A stretch of DNA of 64,000 nt from Amycolatopsis roodepoortensis. Lineage in GTDB: Bacteria; Actinomycetota; Actinomycetes; Mycobacteriales; Pseudonocardiaceae. Shown here piece after piece: positions 17,197 through 25,717 of this stretch. The stretch spans positions 1-64,000 of the forward strand of contig NZ_JADBEJ010000005.1 in NCBI RefSeq assembly GCF_014873915.1, written 5' to 3'. Position 1 is the stretch's first letter. Each line of letters starts with the position of its first letter. Below the pieces are notes generated by a model, which was not told the DNA's origin, made no database searches, and saw nothing but the letters and a program-made list of their open reading frames with translations. The translations under genes were made by a program, and so were the position numbers.

Positions 17197-18071
17197 GTCT
17201 TGTACTCGACGCCCAGTACCTCTAGAAAGGCCTTCGCCGCCGGAGTGACCGCGAAGCGGTTCCAGACGAGATGCTCGATCCGCGCGGGCGCGTCCCGCAC
17301 CGGCACGGTGACCACGTCGGTCAGGTTCGGCACGAACTTCGACGGCAGCAGCGCCACCCCCAATCCCTGATGGATGAGCCGCGCCATGAAGTCGGCGGCC
17401 GTCACCTCGAAGGCGACTTCCCTGGTCACTCCCGCGGCGGCGAAGGCCTGGTCCGTCTGTGCCCGTCCCGCGGAGCCTGCCGGGAAATCGACGAACACCT
17501 CCGACGAGAGCCGCTTCAAGTCCACTTCGGACTCGACGGCGAGAGGATGCCCCGGAGCCACGACGGCGATCAGATCGTCCCGGCCCATTTCGCACGTTGC
17601 CACGCCGTCCGGCCGGTCGGTCACCGGAAGGCCGAGGAACGCGACCTCGATGGCGCCGTCCTTGATCTGCTCCACCAGCTGCTCGCTCGCCCCGACCCGC
17701 AGCCCGATCCGGACGTGCGGATACCGGCTACGGAAGGTCTGCAGCGCGGCCGGGACGTCGACCGCCGCGACGGTCGGGATGACGCCGACGGTGAGCCGCC
17801 CGCGGATCTCGCCGACGGCCGCCGCGACCTCCGACCCGGCCCGTTCGGCGGCCTCGAGACATTGCCGGGCCGCGGGGAGGAACGCCTCGCCGGCGGCGGT
17901 GAGCCGTACCCGGCGGCTCGTGCGCTCGAACAGCCGCGCGCCGAGTTCCCGTTCCAGCCGCGCGATCTGGTGACTCAGCGCCGACTGCACGACCAGACAC
18001 CGTTGCGCGGCACGCGTGAAGCTGTTCGTCTCCGCGACGGCCACGACGTACCGCATCTGCTGAAGCTCCAT
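17190..18071 (-). CDS. LysR-family transcriptional regulator
   Basis: This 293-residue protein has the LysR winged helix at the N-terminus (MELQQMRYVVAVAETNSFTR, helix-turn-helix to about residue 60) and an inducer-binding domain to the C-terminus. I take the ATG at 18071; a GTG at 18089 would add six residues that lie inside the probable operator. It is divergent from an EamA transporter and an NmrA-like reductase that it probably controls. The shared promoter holds a perfect TTGATCCATC inverted repeat overlapping its own start, which fits negative autoregulation typical of the family. Confidence 0.88.
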   Translation of the reverse strand: MELQQMRYVVAVAETNSFTRAAQRCLVVQSALSHQIARLERELGARLFERTSRRVRLTAAGEAFLPAARQCLEAAERAGSEVAAAVGEIRGRLTVGVIPTVAAVDVPAALQTFRSRYPHVRIGLRVGASEQLVEQIKDGAIEVAFLGLPVTDRPDGVATCEMGRDDLIAVVAPGHPLAVESEVDLKRLSSEVFVDFPAGSAGRAQTDQAFAAAGVTREVAFEVTAADFMARLIHQGLGVALLPSKFVPNLTDVVTVPVRDAPARIEHLVWNRFAVTPAAKAFLEVLGVEYKTS

Positions 18072-18099
18072 TGATCCATCTTGAATCACGATGGATCAA
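18071..18099. promoter_or_regulatory. LysR-type inverted repeat operator
   Basis: TTGATCCATC at 18071-18080 is the exact inverse of GATGGATCAA at 18090-18099, separated by 9 bases. It overlaps the LysR start codon and precedes the divergent transporter by about 50 bases. LysR regulators bind interrupted dyads with a T-N11-A core, which this element can provide. Confidence 0.65.
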
Positions 18100-18150
18100 G
18101 TGACAAACATGTGTTGGACTCATTGATCGTTGGCGCCGAAGCTGGGAAGC

Positions 18151-19053
18151 GTGAAAACGCTGACGACCACACCGCTCGCCGCGGGTCTCACCGGAACCGC
18201 GCTGACCGCTTTCGCCCCCATGGTCTGGGGGACGACCTACGTGGTCACGACCGAACTCCTTCCGCCTGGACATCCGCTGTTCGCGGGCCTCATGCGCGCC
18301 TTGCCCGCCGGACTGATCGCGCTCGCCATCACCCGCACCCTCCCGCGCGGCACCTGGTGGCTGAAGGCCGCCGCGCTCGGCGTCCTCAACATCGGGATGT
18401 TCTTCCCCCTGCTGTTCGTCGCCGCCGAACGCCTGCCCGGCGGAGTCGCGGCCACGCTCGGTGCCGCCCAGCCGTTGCTCGTCGCGATCCTCGCCGTGGC
18501 GGTACTGCGCCAGAGCCCGTCCGCGTGGCGCTTCGCCTGGGGGATCGTCGGGATCGTGGGTGTGGGCCTGGTCGTGATCGGGCCCGCGGCCGGCTTCGAC
18601 CTCGTCGGCGTCGTCGCCGGGATCGGTGGTGCGGGCACCATGGCACTCGGCGTCACGCTCACCAAACGATGGGGACGTCCCGCCGACGTCGGGCCGACCG
18701 CGTTCGCGTCGTGGCAGCTCACCGCGGGCGGGTTGTTCCTGGTGCCGGTGACCTTCCTGTTCGAAGGCGCGCCGCCCGCCATCGACCTGAACGCGGCCGT
18801 CGGCTACCTCTGGCTCGGTCTGATCGGCGGTCTGCTCGCCTACGTGCTGTGGTTCCGCGGCATCACGTCCCTGCCGGTCACCTCGGTCGCGGTCCTCGGC
18901 CTGTTGTCGCCGATGGTCGCGGCGGTGCTCGGCGCCGTGCTGCTCGGTCAGTCGCTCGGCCCCATCCAGCTCGCCGGTTTCGCACTCGCGCTGGCCTCGA
19001 TCGTCGCCGGCCAGATCACCCCGAAGAGCAAGCGGGACGGTGGCGTCCGATGA
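18151..19053 (+). CDS. EamA/DMT family transporter
   Basis: This 300-residue protein consists of ten hydrophobic helices in two EamA repeats (first near MVWGTTYVVTTELLPPGHP, second near GYLWLGLIGGLLAYVLWFRG), typical of drug/metabolite exporters in the cytoplasmic membrane. The GTG at 18151 is preceded by GGGAAGC; a TTG at 18130 would add seven residues. The stop overlaps the next ATG (ATGA), so it is coupled to the NmrA-like gene. The divergent LysR gene is the likely regulator. Substrate unknown. Confidence 0.82.
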   Translation: MKTLTTTPLAAGLTGTALTAFAPMVWGTTYVVTTELLPPGHPLFAGLMRALPAGLIALAITRTLPRGTWWLKAAALGVLNIGMFFPLLFVAAERLPGGVAATLGAAQPLLVAILAVAVLRQSPSAWRFAWGIVGIVGVGLVVIGPAAGFDLVGVVAGIGGAGTMALGVTLTKRWGRPADVGPTAFASWQLTAGGLFLVPVTFLFEGAPPAIDLNAAVGYLWLGLIGGLLAYVLWFRGITSLPVTSVAVLGLLSPMVAAVLGAVLLGQSLGPIQLAGFALALASIVAGQITPKSKRDGGVR

Positions 19054-19670
19054 AGATCGCCGTTGTCGGAGCGTCGGGAATGACAGGTTCCCGGGTCGTC
19101 GCCGAGTCCGTTTCCCGCGGGCATCACGTCACCGCCGTCTTTCGCCGCACCCCACCGGACTTCTCGCATCCCGACGTGGAGGTGGTGCTCGGCGACGTCA
19201 CCGATACCGGTCACATGCGCGCGGTGTTCGGTGGGGTCGACGCCGTCGTGGGCGCGACGAGACCCGCGCCCGGTGCCGAAGACACGGTCGCCGCCACGGT
19301 CACGGCGCTACTCGACGCCGCGGCGGGCAAACGCGTCCTGGTCGTCGGCGGCGCCGGGCCGTTGCGGTCGCCGTCCGGCGGGCTGGTGATCGACGACCCG
19401 GCGTTCGTGCCGGCGGCGTGGCGGGCCATCGCCTCGGCCAGCATGAGCCAACTTCGGGCGTGCGAGACCCACGCGGGCGACTGGGTGTACCTCAGTCCGC
19501 CCGCGATGCTCGAACCCGGCGTCCGGACCGGGAACTACCGGCGGGGAACGACGACCATCCTCACCGCCGAGGACGGGTCGTCCGGGATTTCGGCGGAGGA
19601 CCTGGCCGTCGCGATCGTGGACGAACTCGAGAATCCGAGCCGGGACCGGCATTTCACCGTCGCCTACTGA
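19050..19670 (+). CDS. NAD(P)-binding protein, NmrA/atypical SDR type
   Basis: This 206-residue protein starts with the dinucleotide-binding pattern MKIAVVGASGMTGSRVV and continues as a compact atypical short-chain dehydrogenase, lacking the C-terminal extension of longer NmrA proteins. A second feature is VVGGAGPLRSP near the middle. It starts within the stop of the EamA gene and ends 7 bases into the convergent small membrane-protein gene. Function within the LysR-controlled operon is unknown; redox modification of an exported compound is a guess. Confidence 0.8.
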   Translation: MKIAVVGASGMTGSRVVAESVSRGHHVTAVFRRTPPDFSHPDVEVVLGDVTDTGHMRAVFGGVDAVVGATRPAPGAEDTVAATVTALLDAAAGKRVLVVGGAGPLRSPSGGLVIDDPAFVPAAWRAIASASMSQLRACETHAGDWVYLSPPAMLEPGVRTGNYRRGTTTILTAEDGSSGISAEDLAVAIVDELENPSRDRHFTVAY

Positions 19671-19909
19671 GACTTGAGCCGCCACTTCAGCTCGGGCGGA
19701 TCACCGGGCGACGGCGTCTCCGGGCTCCGTTCGGCCTCGATCTGGATCTCGATGTTGGTCTTGTGCGAGATCGGATCCCAGATCTCCTCGATCGGCGCCA
19801 GCAGCGATTGGCTGACGCCTGCCCGACGGGCACGCGCGGCGTACCACGCGAACCCGGCCAGGAAGAGGGGAAGGCTGAGGAACGCGGCCACGGGTGCCAG
19901 GAACTCCAT
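19664..19909 (-). CDS. Small membrane-anchored protein of unknown function
   Basis: This 81-residue protein starts at the ATG at 19909 with one hydrophobic helix (APVAAFLSLPLFLAGFAWYA), a basic stop-transfer segment (ARARRAG), and a polar Pro/Glu-rich tail. I recognise no family. It overlaps the convergent NmrA-like gene by 7 bases and is divergent from a TetR gene with a palindrome between them, so it could be the regulated partner of that TetR. Confidence 0.6.
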   Translation of the reverse strand: MEFLAPVAAFLSLPLFLAGFAWYAARARRAGVSQSLLAPIEEIWDPISHKTNIEIQIEAERSPETPSPGDPPELKWRLKSQ

Positions 19910-19918
19910 GCGCCCGAC

Positions 19919-19939
19919 GATACAGTAACGTCGTGTATC
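19919..19939. promoter_or_regulatory. Candidate TetR operator
   Basis: GATACA at 19919-19924 and TGTATC at 19934-19939 are exact inverse arms with a 9-base spacer, and a further pair CAGTAAC (19923-19929) / GTTACTG (19952-19958) overlaps it. The element sits in the 61-base gap between the small membrane protein and the divergent TetR gene. Confidence 0.45.
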
Positions 19940-19970
19940 CAGAAACGATCTGTTACTGAACGGGCGGGCG

Positions 19971-20570
19971 ATGACCAGGCTGACACGAGCCGAACAGCAA
20001 CGGCGTACCCACGAACACCTGCTGGAGGCCGGTCGCCAGGTGTTCCTGCGGCGCGGTTTCCTGGCGGCGACGGTCGAGGAGATCGCGGCCGACGCCGGGT
20101 ACACCCGCGGCGCCGTCTACAAGCACTTCGGCGGCAAGGAAGGGCTGTGGCTGGCGATCATCGAAGCCACCGCCGAAGGACACCTCGCGGAGCTGAGGAA
20201 GACCCTCTCCCTCGCCACCGGCAGGGAAGACGTGATCGCGGCGCTGGCCCCGGTCGACGTGGCGGACAAGGATGCCGCCAGATGGAGCGCGGCGGCCGCG
20301 GAAGTGCTCGCCGCGACGGCGCAGCAGCCCGAAACCGCCGCCCTCGTCGCCGCCATCCAGCGGCGGCACGACGACGAGGTCGTCTCCCTGCTCGCCGAGC
20401 ACACCCGGCGGCTCCGCCTCGAACCCGCCTTGCCGCTCCACGAGGCCGTCGTGATGCTGGGCGCGCTGGGCATCGGGCTCGCCCTGCGCCAGGCGGTCGC
20501 ACCGGCCGCCGACCCCGCCGCGATCCTCACGCACGTGCTGGACTCGGTGTTCCCGCCCGAGGCAACGTGA
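19971..20570 (+). CDS. TetR-family transcriptional regulator
   Basis: This 199-residue protein has a TetR helix-turn-helix at residues about 10-55 (HLLEAGRQVFLRRGFLAATV, then EEIAADAGYTRGAVYKHFGGKEGLW) followed by a helical ligand-binding region rich in Ala and Leu. The ATG at 19971 follows a GGGCGGGCG run instead of a strong Shine-Dalgarno. It is divergent from the small membrane protein and upstream of a putative membrane protein. Its ligand is not predictable. Confidence 0.85.
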   Translation: MTRLTRAEQQRRTHEHLLEAGRQVFLRRGFLAATVEEIAADAGYTRGAVYKHFGGKEGLWLAIIEATAEGHLAELRKTLSLATGREDVIAALAPVDVADKDAARWSAAAAEVLAATAQQPETAALVAAIQRRHDDEVVSLLAEHTRRLRLEPALPLHEAVVMLGALGIGLALRQAVAPAADPAAILTHVLDSVFPPEAT

Positions 20571-20670
20571 CGGCAGGTCCGGACGTACTCCCGGTGACAC
20601 CGGGGCGGGGTTCGATGCTGTGGGCCGGTCGGGCGCAGCACCCGCGAAGGGGTTTCCCGAGTACAGGGTG

Positions 20671-21039
20671 ATGATCACCGCCATCGGGATGGTCGCCGTC
20701 CTGATCGTCTTCGGGCACCCGGGCTCGGCGTTGCCCTTCCACGCCGACATGTTGCTCGCGTTCGGCGTTTTTCTGGTCACCACTCAGCGAATCATCTTCG
20801 TCGCGAGCCGGCCCAACGGCACCGAATTCCGCTGGGTCTGGCTGCGTTACGTCCAGCTTCCGCCGAAGGTCAAAGCCGGGAAAGCAGGCGGCGGCGCGAT
20901 CACTTTCGGCGGTTGTGTGGGGCCGCCGTCAGCTCCGGTCCTGGAGCTGAGGGCCATCGCCGATACCGCGAATGTGGCGAACCTGATCCTTCAGGCACAG
21001 CACCGGGCCGCCGGAAGGACCTACACTCAGGCGCCGTGA
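20671..21039 (+). CDS. Small membrane protein, hypothetical
   Basis: This 122-residue protein has two hydrophobic segments (AIGMVAVLIVFGHPG and ADMLLAFGVFLVTTQRIIFVA) and a cytoplasmic-looking C-terminal half containing GGGAITFGG. The pattern resembles membrane-tethered small beta-domains such as bacterial PH-like proteins, but that is only a suggestion. I use the ATG at 20671; a GTG at 20620 would give an unlikely polar extension. Its stop overlaps the GTG of the RraA-like gene, implying coupling. Confidence 0.6.
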   Translation: MITAIGMVAVLIVFGHPGSALPFHADMLLAFGVFLVTTQRIIFVASRPNGTEFRWVWLRYVQLPPKVKAGKAGGGAITFGGCVGPPSAPVLELRAIADTANVANLILQAQHRAAGRTYTQAP

Positions 21040-21521
21040 TCGATTCCTTCACCACCGCCGACCTCGTGGACGACCACGGCGACCGGCTTCGCGTCTGCGA
21101 CACCCAGTTCCGCCAGTTCGGCGGGCACCGGAAGTTCTCGGGTCCGATCCGCACCGTCTCCTGTCACGAGGACAACGGCCTCGTCAAGAAGCTCCTGGCC
21201 ACCCCCGGTGAGGGCGCAGTCCTGGTGGTCGACGGCGGCGGCTCGCTGCACAGCGCGCTCACCGGCGACATGATCGCGAAGTCCGCCGTCGACAACGGTT
21301 GGGCGGTCATCGTCGTCAACGGCGCGGTGCGCGACAGCGCCGAGCTAGCCGGGCTCCCGCTCGGAGTGAAGGCGCTCGGCACCAACCCGCGCAAGAGTTC
21401 CAAGGCGGGCGCCGGCGCCGTCGACGTCCCGGTCGGTTTCGGGGGAGTGACGTTCACTCCTGGAGACACGCTTTACGCCGATGACGACGGCGTCGTGATC
21501 CTTCCCTCGACCGGATCCTGA
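21036..21521 (+). CDS. RraA-like protein (RraA / HMG aldolase superfamily)
   Basis: This 161-residue protein matches the RraA family: TADLVDDHGDRL near the start, a phosphate/metal-binding stretch VLVVDGGGSLHSALTGDMIA, then NGAVRDSAEL. Canonical RraA inhibits RNase E; related proteins are divalent-metal-dependent 4-hydroxy-4-methyl-2-oxoglutarate aldolases whose G-R-D pocket resembles the GAVRD seen here. Sequence alone does not separate the two roles. The GTG start at 21036 overlaps the upstream stop. Confidence 0.8.
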   Translation: MIDSFTTADLVDDHGDRLRVCDTQFRQFGGHRKFSGPIRTVSCHEDNGLVKKLLATPGEGAVLVVDGGGSLHSALTGDMIAKSAVDNGWAVIVVNGAVRDSAELAGLPLGVKALGTNPRKSSKAGAGAVDVPVGFGGVTFTPGDTLYADDDGVVILPSTGS

Positions 21522-21528
21522 ACCGAGC

Positions 21529-22422
21529 TCAGACGACGATGACCCGGCGGCCGCGCGTGTGCCCGGCGCGGCTGTCGGCATGCGCGACCGCGGCGTCGGC
21601 GAGCGGATAGGCCTTCTCGACCGGGATGTGCAGCTTCCCCCGCGCGATGAGGTCGACGGCCTCGGCCAGCGCATCCGGCACGCTCCCGGCCACGCCGGAG
21701 AAGCGGACGCCGAATTCGGGCGCGCCGAGATCGGCGATGGAGACGACCTTCCCCGGATCCCCGGTGAGCTCGACCAGTTCGGCGATCACCCCGGATCCGG
21801 CCAGGTCAAGAGCGGCGTCGACCCGGCCGAACCGCCGCACCCGCTCCACCCAGCCCTCGCCGTAGGTCGTGGCGAGCGCGCCCAGGCCGCGCAGGTAGTC
21901 CTGGTTCGCGGCACCCGCCGTGCCGATCACCTCGATGCCGCGTTCGCGGGCGATCTGCAGCACCGCCGACCCGACCCCGCCGGACGCGCCGCTGACCAGC
22001 AGTCTCTCGCCGGGCCGTACCCCGACTTCGTGGATCAGCCGCAACGCGGTCTCGACTACGGAGGGGTATCCCGCCGCCTCTTCGAAGGACAGGCCGTCCG
22101 GCATCACGGCCCAGGCCGTCAGCACGGCTAACTCGGCATAGGTGCTCGCGCCCTCGCCGAACACGAAGTCGCCGACGTCGACTCCGACGACACCTTCGCC
22201 GACCTCGTCCACGATTCCGGCGGCGTCGAGGCCCACGCCGGACGGCAACACGGTCGGATGCGCGCCGAGGACCTGGCCTTCACGGATCCTCCAGTCGACG
22301 GGGTTCACCCCTGCGGCCCGCACCGCGATGCGCACCTGGCCTGGGCCGGGGTACGGGTCTTCGGCGTCGACGAGCTGCAGGACTTCCGGACCACCGAACT
22401 CGGTGAAGATCACTTTCTTCAT
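21529..22422 (-). CDS. NADPH:quinone reductase-like zinc-independent MDR oxidoreductase
   Basis: This 297-residue protein has the MDR layout: a GroES-like N-terminal half beginning MKKVIFTEFGGPEVLQL and a nucleotide-binding half with SGASGGVGSAVLQIA and EVIGTAG. It lacks the Cys/His set that binds structural zinc. It probably reduces quinones or enals with NADPH in the cytosol. The ATG at 22422 faces a divergent TetR gene across a 70-base gap that contains an inverted repeat, the classic arrangement for an inducible detoxifying reductase. Confidence 0.85.
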   Translation of the reverse strand: MKKVIFTEFGGPEVLQLVDAEDPYPGPGQVRIAVRAAGVNPVDWRIREGQVLGAHPTVLPSGVGLDAAGIVDEVGEGVVGVDVGDFVFGEGASTYAELAVLTAWAVMPDGLSFEEAAGYPSVVETALRLIHEVGVRPGERLLVSGASGGVGSAVLQIARERGIEVIGTAGAANQDYLRGLGALATTYGEGWVERVRRFGRVDAALDLAGSGVIAELVELTGDPGKVVSIADLGAPEFGVRFSGVAGSVPDALAEAVDLIARGKLHIPVEKAYPLADAAVAHADSRAGHTRGRRVIVV

Positions 22423-22429
22423 GCGATCG

Positions 22430-22449
22430 ACCGTAACACTAACGGTTAG
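22430..22449. promoter_or_regulatory. Candidate TetR operator between quinone reductase and TetR
   Basis: CTAAC-G-GTTAG forms an 11-bp palindrome at 22439-22449 and overlaps a second dyad ACCGT (22430-22434) / ACGGT (22442-22446). It lies directly upstream of the reductase start and 44 bases before the TetR start. Confidence 0.5.
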
Positions 22450-22492
22450 CCTTTTGGAACTGTTGTGGTTTTGGATCTGATAGCGTCCCCGC

Positions 22493-23071
22493 ATGACCGT
22501 GCCGACCGGACGTCGTGAGCGGAAGAAGGCCGCCACCCGTCAGAAGATCGCCGATACCGCGCTGCGGCTTTTCCTGGAACGCGGGTACGACGCGGTGGGC
22601 ATCCGCGAGGTGGCCGCGGAAGCCGACGTCGCCGTCACGACGCTCTTCTCCCATTTCGCCTCGAAAGAGGCCTTGGTGTTCGAGCAGGACGCGAACTTCG
22701 AGCAGGGCCTCGCGCGGGCGGTCACCGATAGGGCGCCGCACGAGCCGCTCATTCCCGCGCTGTGTCGCGAGGTTCACGCGATGGTGCGCCATTGCACGGC
22801 AGACGGCGCCGCCCCGATCTGGCGCATGATCGACGAGTCGCCCGTGCTGCGGGAGTACGAGGATTCGATGCGCCTGCGCCACGCGGAGACGTTGGCGGCG
22901 GCCATCGCGGCGGATCCGGAGTCGTCGCGGTCCGCGACAGCCTGCCGGACCATCGCGAGATTCGTACTGGACGCCTACTCGCTCGGCCGGGAGGCCGCCG
23001 ATCCGGAGGCCGCGGTGAACGAGATCTTCCGGATGATCGAAGCGGCCTGGGAAGCCACCGGCCCCGCCTAG
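22493..23071 (+). CDS. TetR-family transcriptional regulator
   Basis: This 192-residue protein has a TetR helix-turn-helix (TRQKIADTALRLFLERGYDAV then IREVAAEADVAVTTLFSHF) after a basic leader RRERKKAA, and a helical regulatory domain. It is divergent from the quinone reductase and likely represses it through the shared dyad. Its downstream neighbour is a metallo-beta-lactamase-fold hydrolase 73 bases away, which may be under separate control. Confidence 0.88.
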   Translation: MTVPTGRRERKKAATRQKIADTALRLFLERGYDAVGIREVAAEADVAVTTLFSHFASKEALVFEQDANFEQGLARAVTDRAPHEPLIPALCREVHAMVRHCTADGAAPIWRMIDESPVLREYEDSMRLRHAETLAAAIAADPESSRSATACRTIARFVLDAYSLGREAADPEAAVNEIFRMIEAAWEATGPA

Positions 23072-23144
23072 TGCTTGCAATCTGCCACCAGCCGGGACTA
23101 CCGTCTCCGCAAAGCGGTTGCAAATCACAATCGGAGGGATCGCC

Positions 23145-23984
23145 GTGCTGACACAGGTCGCGGAGGGTGTGCTGGTCCACCAGAGCGCGTTGCTCGAGAA
23201 CAACGCGGTCGTCGTGGAGGGCGCGGACGGTGTGCTGCTCGTCGACCCCGGGCTCACGGGCGACGAACTGGCCTGCCTCGCGCACGACCTGGCCGATTCG
23301 GGCCGCCCGGTGGTGGCGGGTTTCGCGACGCATCCCGATTGGGATCACGTGCTCTGGCACGCCGAGCTGGGTGACGCACCCCGCTACGGCACCGCCCGTT
23401 GCGCGGAGTATCTGCGGGATCTGCGATCGAAGCCGGACTGGAAGACCGGCGTCGCCGAGGGGCTGCCACCGGAAATCGCCGGTGAGGTGCCGCTGGACCT
23501 GTTCGGCCTGATCACCGGCCTGCCCGCCGGGACCACCCGGATTCCCTGGGACGGCCCGCGAATCCGGATCGTCGAACACCCGGCCCACGCCCCCGGTCAT
23601 GCGGCGCTGATGATCGAGGAACGCAGCGTGCTCGTCGCCGGCGACATGCTTTCCGACGTCCTGGTCCCGATGTTCGACGACGACGGCGATCCGGTCGAGG
23701 ACTACCTCGCCGGGCTTCGGGTGATCGAAGACGTGGCGGCCGACGCCGACGTCGTCGTGCCCGGCCACGGGTCCGTCGGCGGAGCGGGTGCGGTGCGGGC
23801 GCGGATCGACCTGGACCGGGCGTACGTGCACGCATTGCGGGACGGCCGGGCTCCGGACGACCCGCGAATCGGCCCGTCCGCGAAGCCTGGTTGGGAATGG
23901 GTGAGCGATCTGCACGCCGGGCACTCCCAAAGCCTCGCCCGGAGACGGGCATCAGCCTCTCGGCATGACACACAGCTCCCGTGA
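23145..23984 (+). CDS. Metallo-beta-lactamase-fold hydrolase
   Basis: This 279-residue protein carries the binuclear zinc motif HPDWDH (HxxxDH type), then HAPGHAALMI and the Asp-containing LVAGDMLSD, and VVPGHGS near the end. The nucleic-acid or ester substrate of such enzymes cannot be told from the fold. I take the GTG at 23145 because GGAGGG lies 6 bases upstream; a TTG at 23118 would extend it by nine residues. The 3-prime end overlaps the convergent LppU-like gene by 33 bases. Confidence 0.85.
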   Translation: MLTQVAEGVLVHQSALLENNAVVVEGADGVLLVDPGLTGDELACLAHDLADSGRPVVAGFATHPDWDHVLWHAELGDAPRYGTARCAEYLRDLRSKPDWKTGVAEGLPPEIAGEVPLDLFGLITGLPAGTTRIPWDGPRIRIVEHPAHAPGHAALMIEERSVLVAGDMLSDVLVPMFDDDGDPVEDYLAGLRVIEDVAADADVVVPGHGSVGGAGAVRARIDLDRAYVHALRDGRAPDDPRIGPSAKPGWEWVSDLHAGHSQSLARRRASASRHDTQLP

Positions 23985-24398
23985 CTCCCCGGACTTGAAG
24001 TCGTAGACGACGGGATTGCCGTACTCGTAGCCGGGCACGGAGTTGCAGTCCGAGCCGGACGCGGACGCGAGCTGGGCGATCACCGAGTAGTTGGCCGAGC
24101 TGTCCGAACAGTGGACCCGGACGGCGCTGGCGCTGAACGCGCCGTTGCTGCCGGCGTCTTCGTCGGCCGAGAGGCAATCACCGGCCTGTGCGGAGAACGG
24201 GTCGGGGTCGACCGGGGGGACACTGGCACCGGACGAGCCGCCGCTCGTGGTGATCGCCACGGTCACCGCGATCGCCCCGCCGGTGACGATGACCGCCGCC
24301 GCGGCGATCCCGACGATCAGCCCGGTCTTCGGGGCCTTCTTCGGCGGCGCGACGGGATACTGCTGCCAGATCGGCGACTGTTGCTGGGGGTAGGTCAC
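23952..24398 (-). CDS. Membrane-anchored LppU-like protein
   Basis: This 148-residue protein has a short Pro/Gln-rich cytoplasmic N-terminus (YPQQQSPIWQQYPVAPP), one transmembrane helix (LIVGIAAAAVIVTGGAIAVT) and an extracytoplasmic domain with cysteines in GDCLSADED, VHCSDSSANY, SDCNSV and ELCVMPRG. The Cys pattern and the C-S-D-S-S-A-N-Y segment resemble the LppU/SCO3897 group of actinobacterial secreted proteins of unknown function. It begins at a GTG at 24398; no strong Shine-Dalgarno is visible. Confidence 0.7.
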   Translation of the reverse strand: MTYPQQQSPIWQQYPVAPPKKAPKTGLIVGIAAAAVIVTGGAIAVTVAITTSGGSSGASVPPVDPDPFSAQAGDCLSADEDAGSNGAFSASAVRVHCSDSSANYSVIAQLASASGSDCNSVPGYEYGNPVVYDFKSGESRELCVMPRG

Positions 24399-24441
24399 GC
24401 CATCAGGATCGGCCTCGCCGATGAAATTCCGATGACACGCT

Positions 24442-25053
24442 TCACTTGCGGGCGACGAGCCGTTCCACGAGCCCGAGCTTGAACCGTTCCCGGTGCTCCA
24501 CGGCCAAGCCGAGACCGTCGATCTTCTCGAGCGGGCGGCGAAGGAAGTGTTCACCCGCCATCGGCACGGTGATCTTCTCGGCGATCCATTGCAGACCGCG
24601 GACCGCGCGCGACGAGCTCGCGATGTGGTCGAGCAGGATGAGCTTGCCTCCTGGCCGGAGCACCCTGGCCATCTCCCGTAGCGCCTTGCCGTCGTCTGGG
24701 ATGGCGCAGAGCCCGAGTGTGCAGACCACCGTGTCGAAGGAATCGGCGTTGAAGGGCAGGTGGTGGGCATCGGCCCGCCGTAGCGTCACCGGGCGGCCGA
24801 GACGTTCGGCGCGAGCTCGGGCGATGGAGAGCATGCCGTCACTGAGGTCGATGCCGGTGAGCGTGACGCCGTCGGCATAGAGCGGCAGGTTCAGGCCGGT
24901 CCCCACGGCGACTTCGAGGACTTCGCCGGTGGCCCGGCCGCAGGCCCACGCACGGGAATCGCCGAAGAGCTTCCGGTCCAGGAACTGCATCTCCCGGTCG
25001 TAGTTGCGGGATTTGGTGTCCCAGTAACGGTTCCATCGGGCGGGCCGGGTCAT
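24442..25053 (-). CDS. Class I SAM-dependent methyltransferase (UbiE/PmtA-like)
   Basis: This 203-residue protein has motif I VLEVAVGTGLNLPLY, motif II GIDLSDGML, and the post-II strand FDTVVCTLGLCAIPD, a layout shared with UbiE-type and phospholipid N-methyltransferases. It lacks the cysteine set of arsenite methyltransferases, although its neighbours are a metal sensor and a metal efflux pump. The ATG at 25053 is 10 bases after the stop of the CDF gene, so the three form one operon. The substrate is unknown. Confidence 0.8.
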   Translation of the reverse strand: MTRPARWNRYWDTKSRNYDREMQFLDRKLFGDSRAWACGRATGEVLEVAVGTGLNLPLYADGVTLTGIDLSDGMLSIARARAERLGRPVTLRRADAHHLPFNADSFDTVVCTLGLCAIPDDGKALREMARVLRPGGKLILLDHIASSSRAVRGLQWIAEKITVPMAGEHFLRRPLEKIDGLGLAVEHRERFKLGLVERLVARK

Positions 25054-25063
25054 GACGCTCCTT

Positions 25064-25717
25064 TCAGCAGCAGTGCTCACCGCGCCAGGCCTCACGGCCT
25101 TCCTTGATCGCGACGGCGGCGATGACGAGCGCGACCAGCGGATCCGCCCAGTACCAGCCGAAGAGGCTGTTGAGCAGCAGCCCGACGAGCAGCACACCGG
25201 AAAGATAGGTGCAGAGCAAGGTCTGCTTCGAGTCGGCGACGGCACTCGCGGAGCCGAGTTCGCGCCCGGCGCGACGCTGGGCGTAGGACAGGAACGGCAT
25301 CACGAGGAGTGAGACCGCCGCGAGCACGATGCCGACGGGGGAGTGCTCGGCGGGGTCGGCGCCGAACAGGGTGCGGACCGCTTCGACGGTGACGTACGCG
25401 GCCAGCGCGAAGAAGGACACCGCGATGACCTTGAGCGCGGTGCGTTCGCGGGCTTCGGGGTCCTTCCCGGAGAACTGCCAGGCGACCGCGGTGGCCGAGG
25501 CGACCTCGATGACCGAGTCCAGGCCGAAACCGATCAGGGCCGTCGACGAGGCGATGGTGCCCGCCGAGATGGCGACGACCGCCTCGATGACGTTGTAGGT
25601 GATCGTGGCGGCGACGAGGAGCCGGACCCGCCGGGAAAGCACGGCACGGCGCTCCGGGGCCACTGTGGACTTCGCGGTGCAGCAGCCGTCCGCGCAGGAA
25701 TCGCTCTCCACGCTCAC
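25064..25717 (-). CDS. Cation diffusion facilitator (CDF)-type metal efflux protein
   Basis: This 217-residue protein has six hydrophobic helices with the CDF metal-site residues in helix 2 (GFGLDSVIEV) and helix 5 (VADSKQTLLC), but lacks the usual long C-terminal cytoplasmic domain. Both ends are cysteine-rich: DSCADGCC near the start and GEHCC at the very end, suggesting soft-metal capture. The GTG at 25717 overlaps the stop of the cmtR-like gene (GTGA). Given the CmtR-type sensor, cadmium, lead or zinc efflux is most likely. Confidence 0.82.
   Translation of the reverse strand: MSVESDSCADGCCTAKSTVAPERRAVLSRRVRLLVAATITYNVIEAVVAISAGTIASSTALIGFGLDSVIEVASATAVAWQFSGKDPEARERTALKVIAVSFFALAAYVTVEAVRTLFGADPAEHSPVGIVLAAVSLLVMPFLSYAQRRAGRELGSASAVADSKQTLLCTYLSGVLLVGLLLNSLFGWYWADPLVALVIAAVAIKEGREAWRGEHCC

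Noticed and set aside
24442..25053. Arsenite methyltransferase (ArsM)
   Set aside because: The conserved cysteines of ArsM are missing; only a general SAM fold can be supported.
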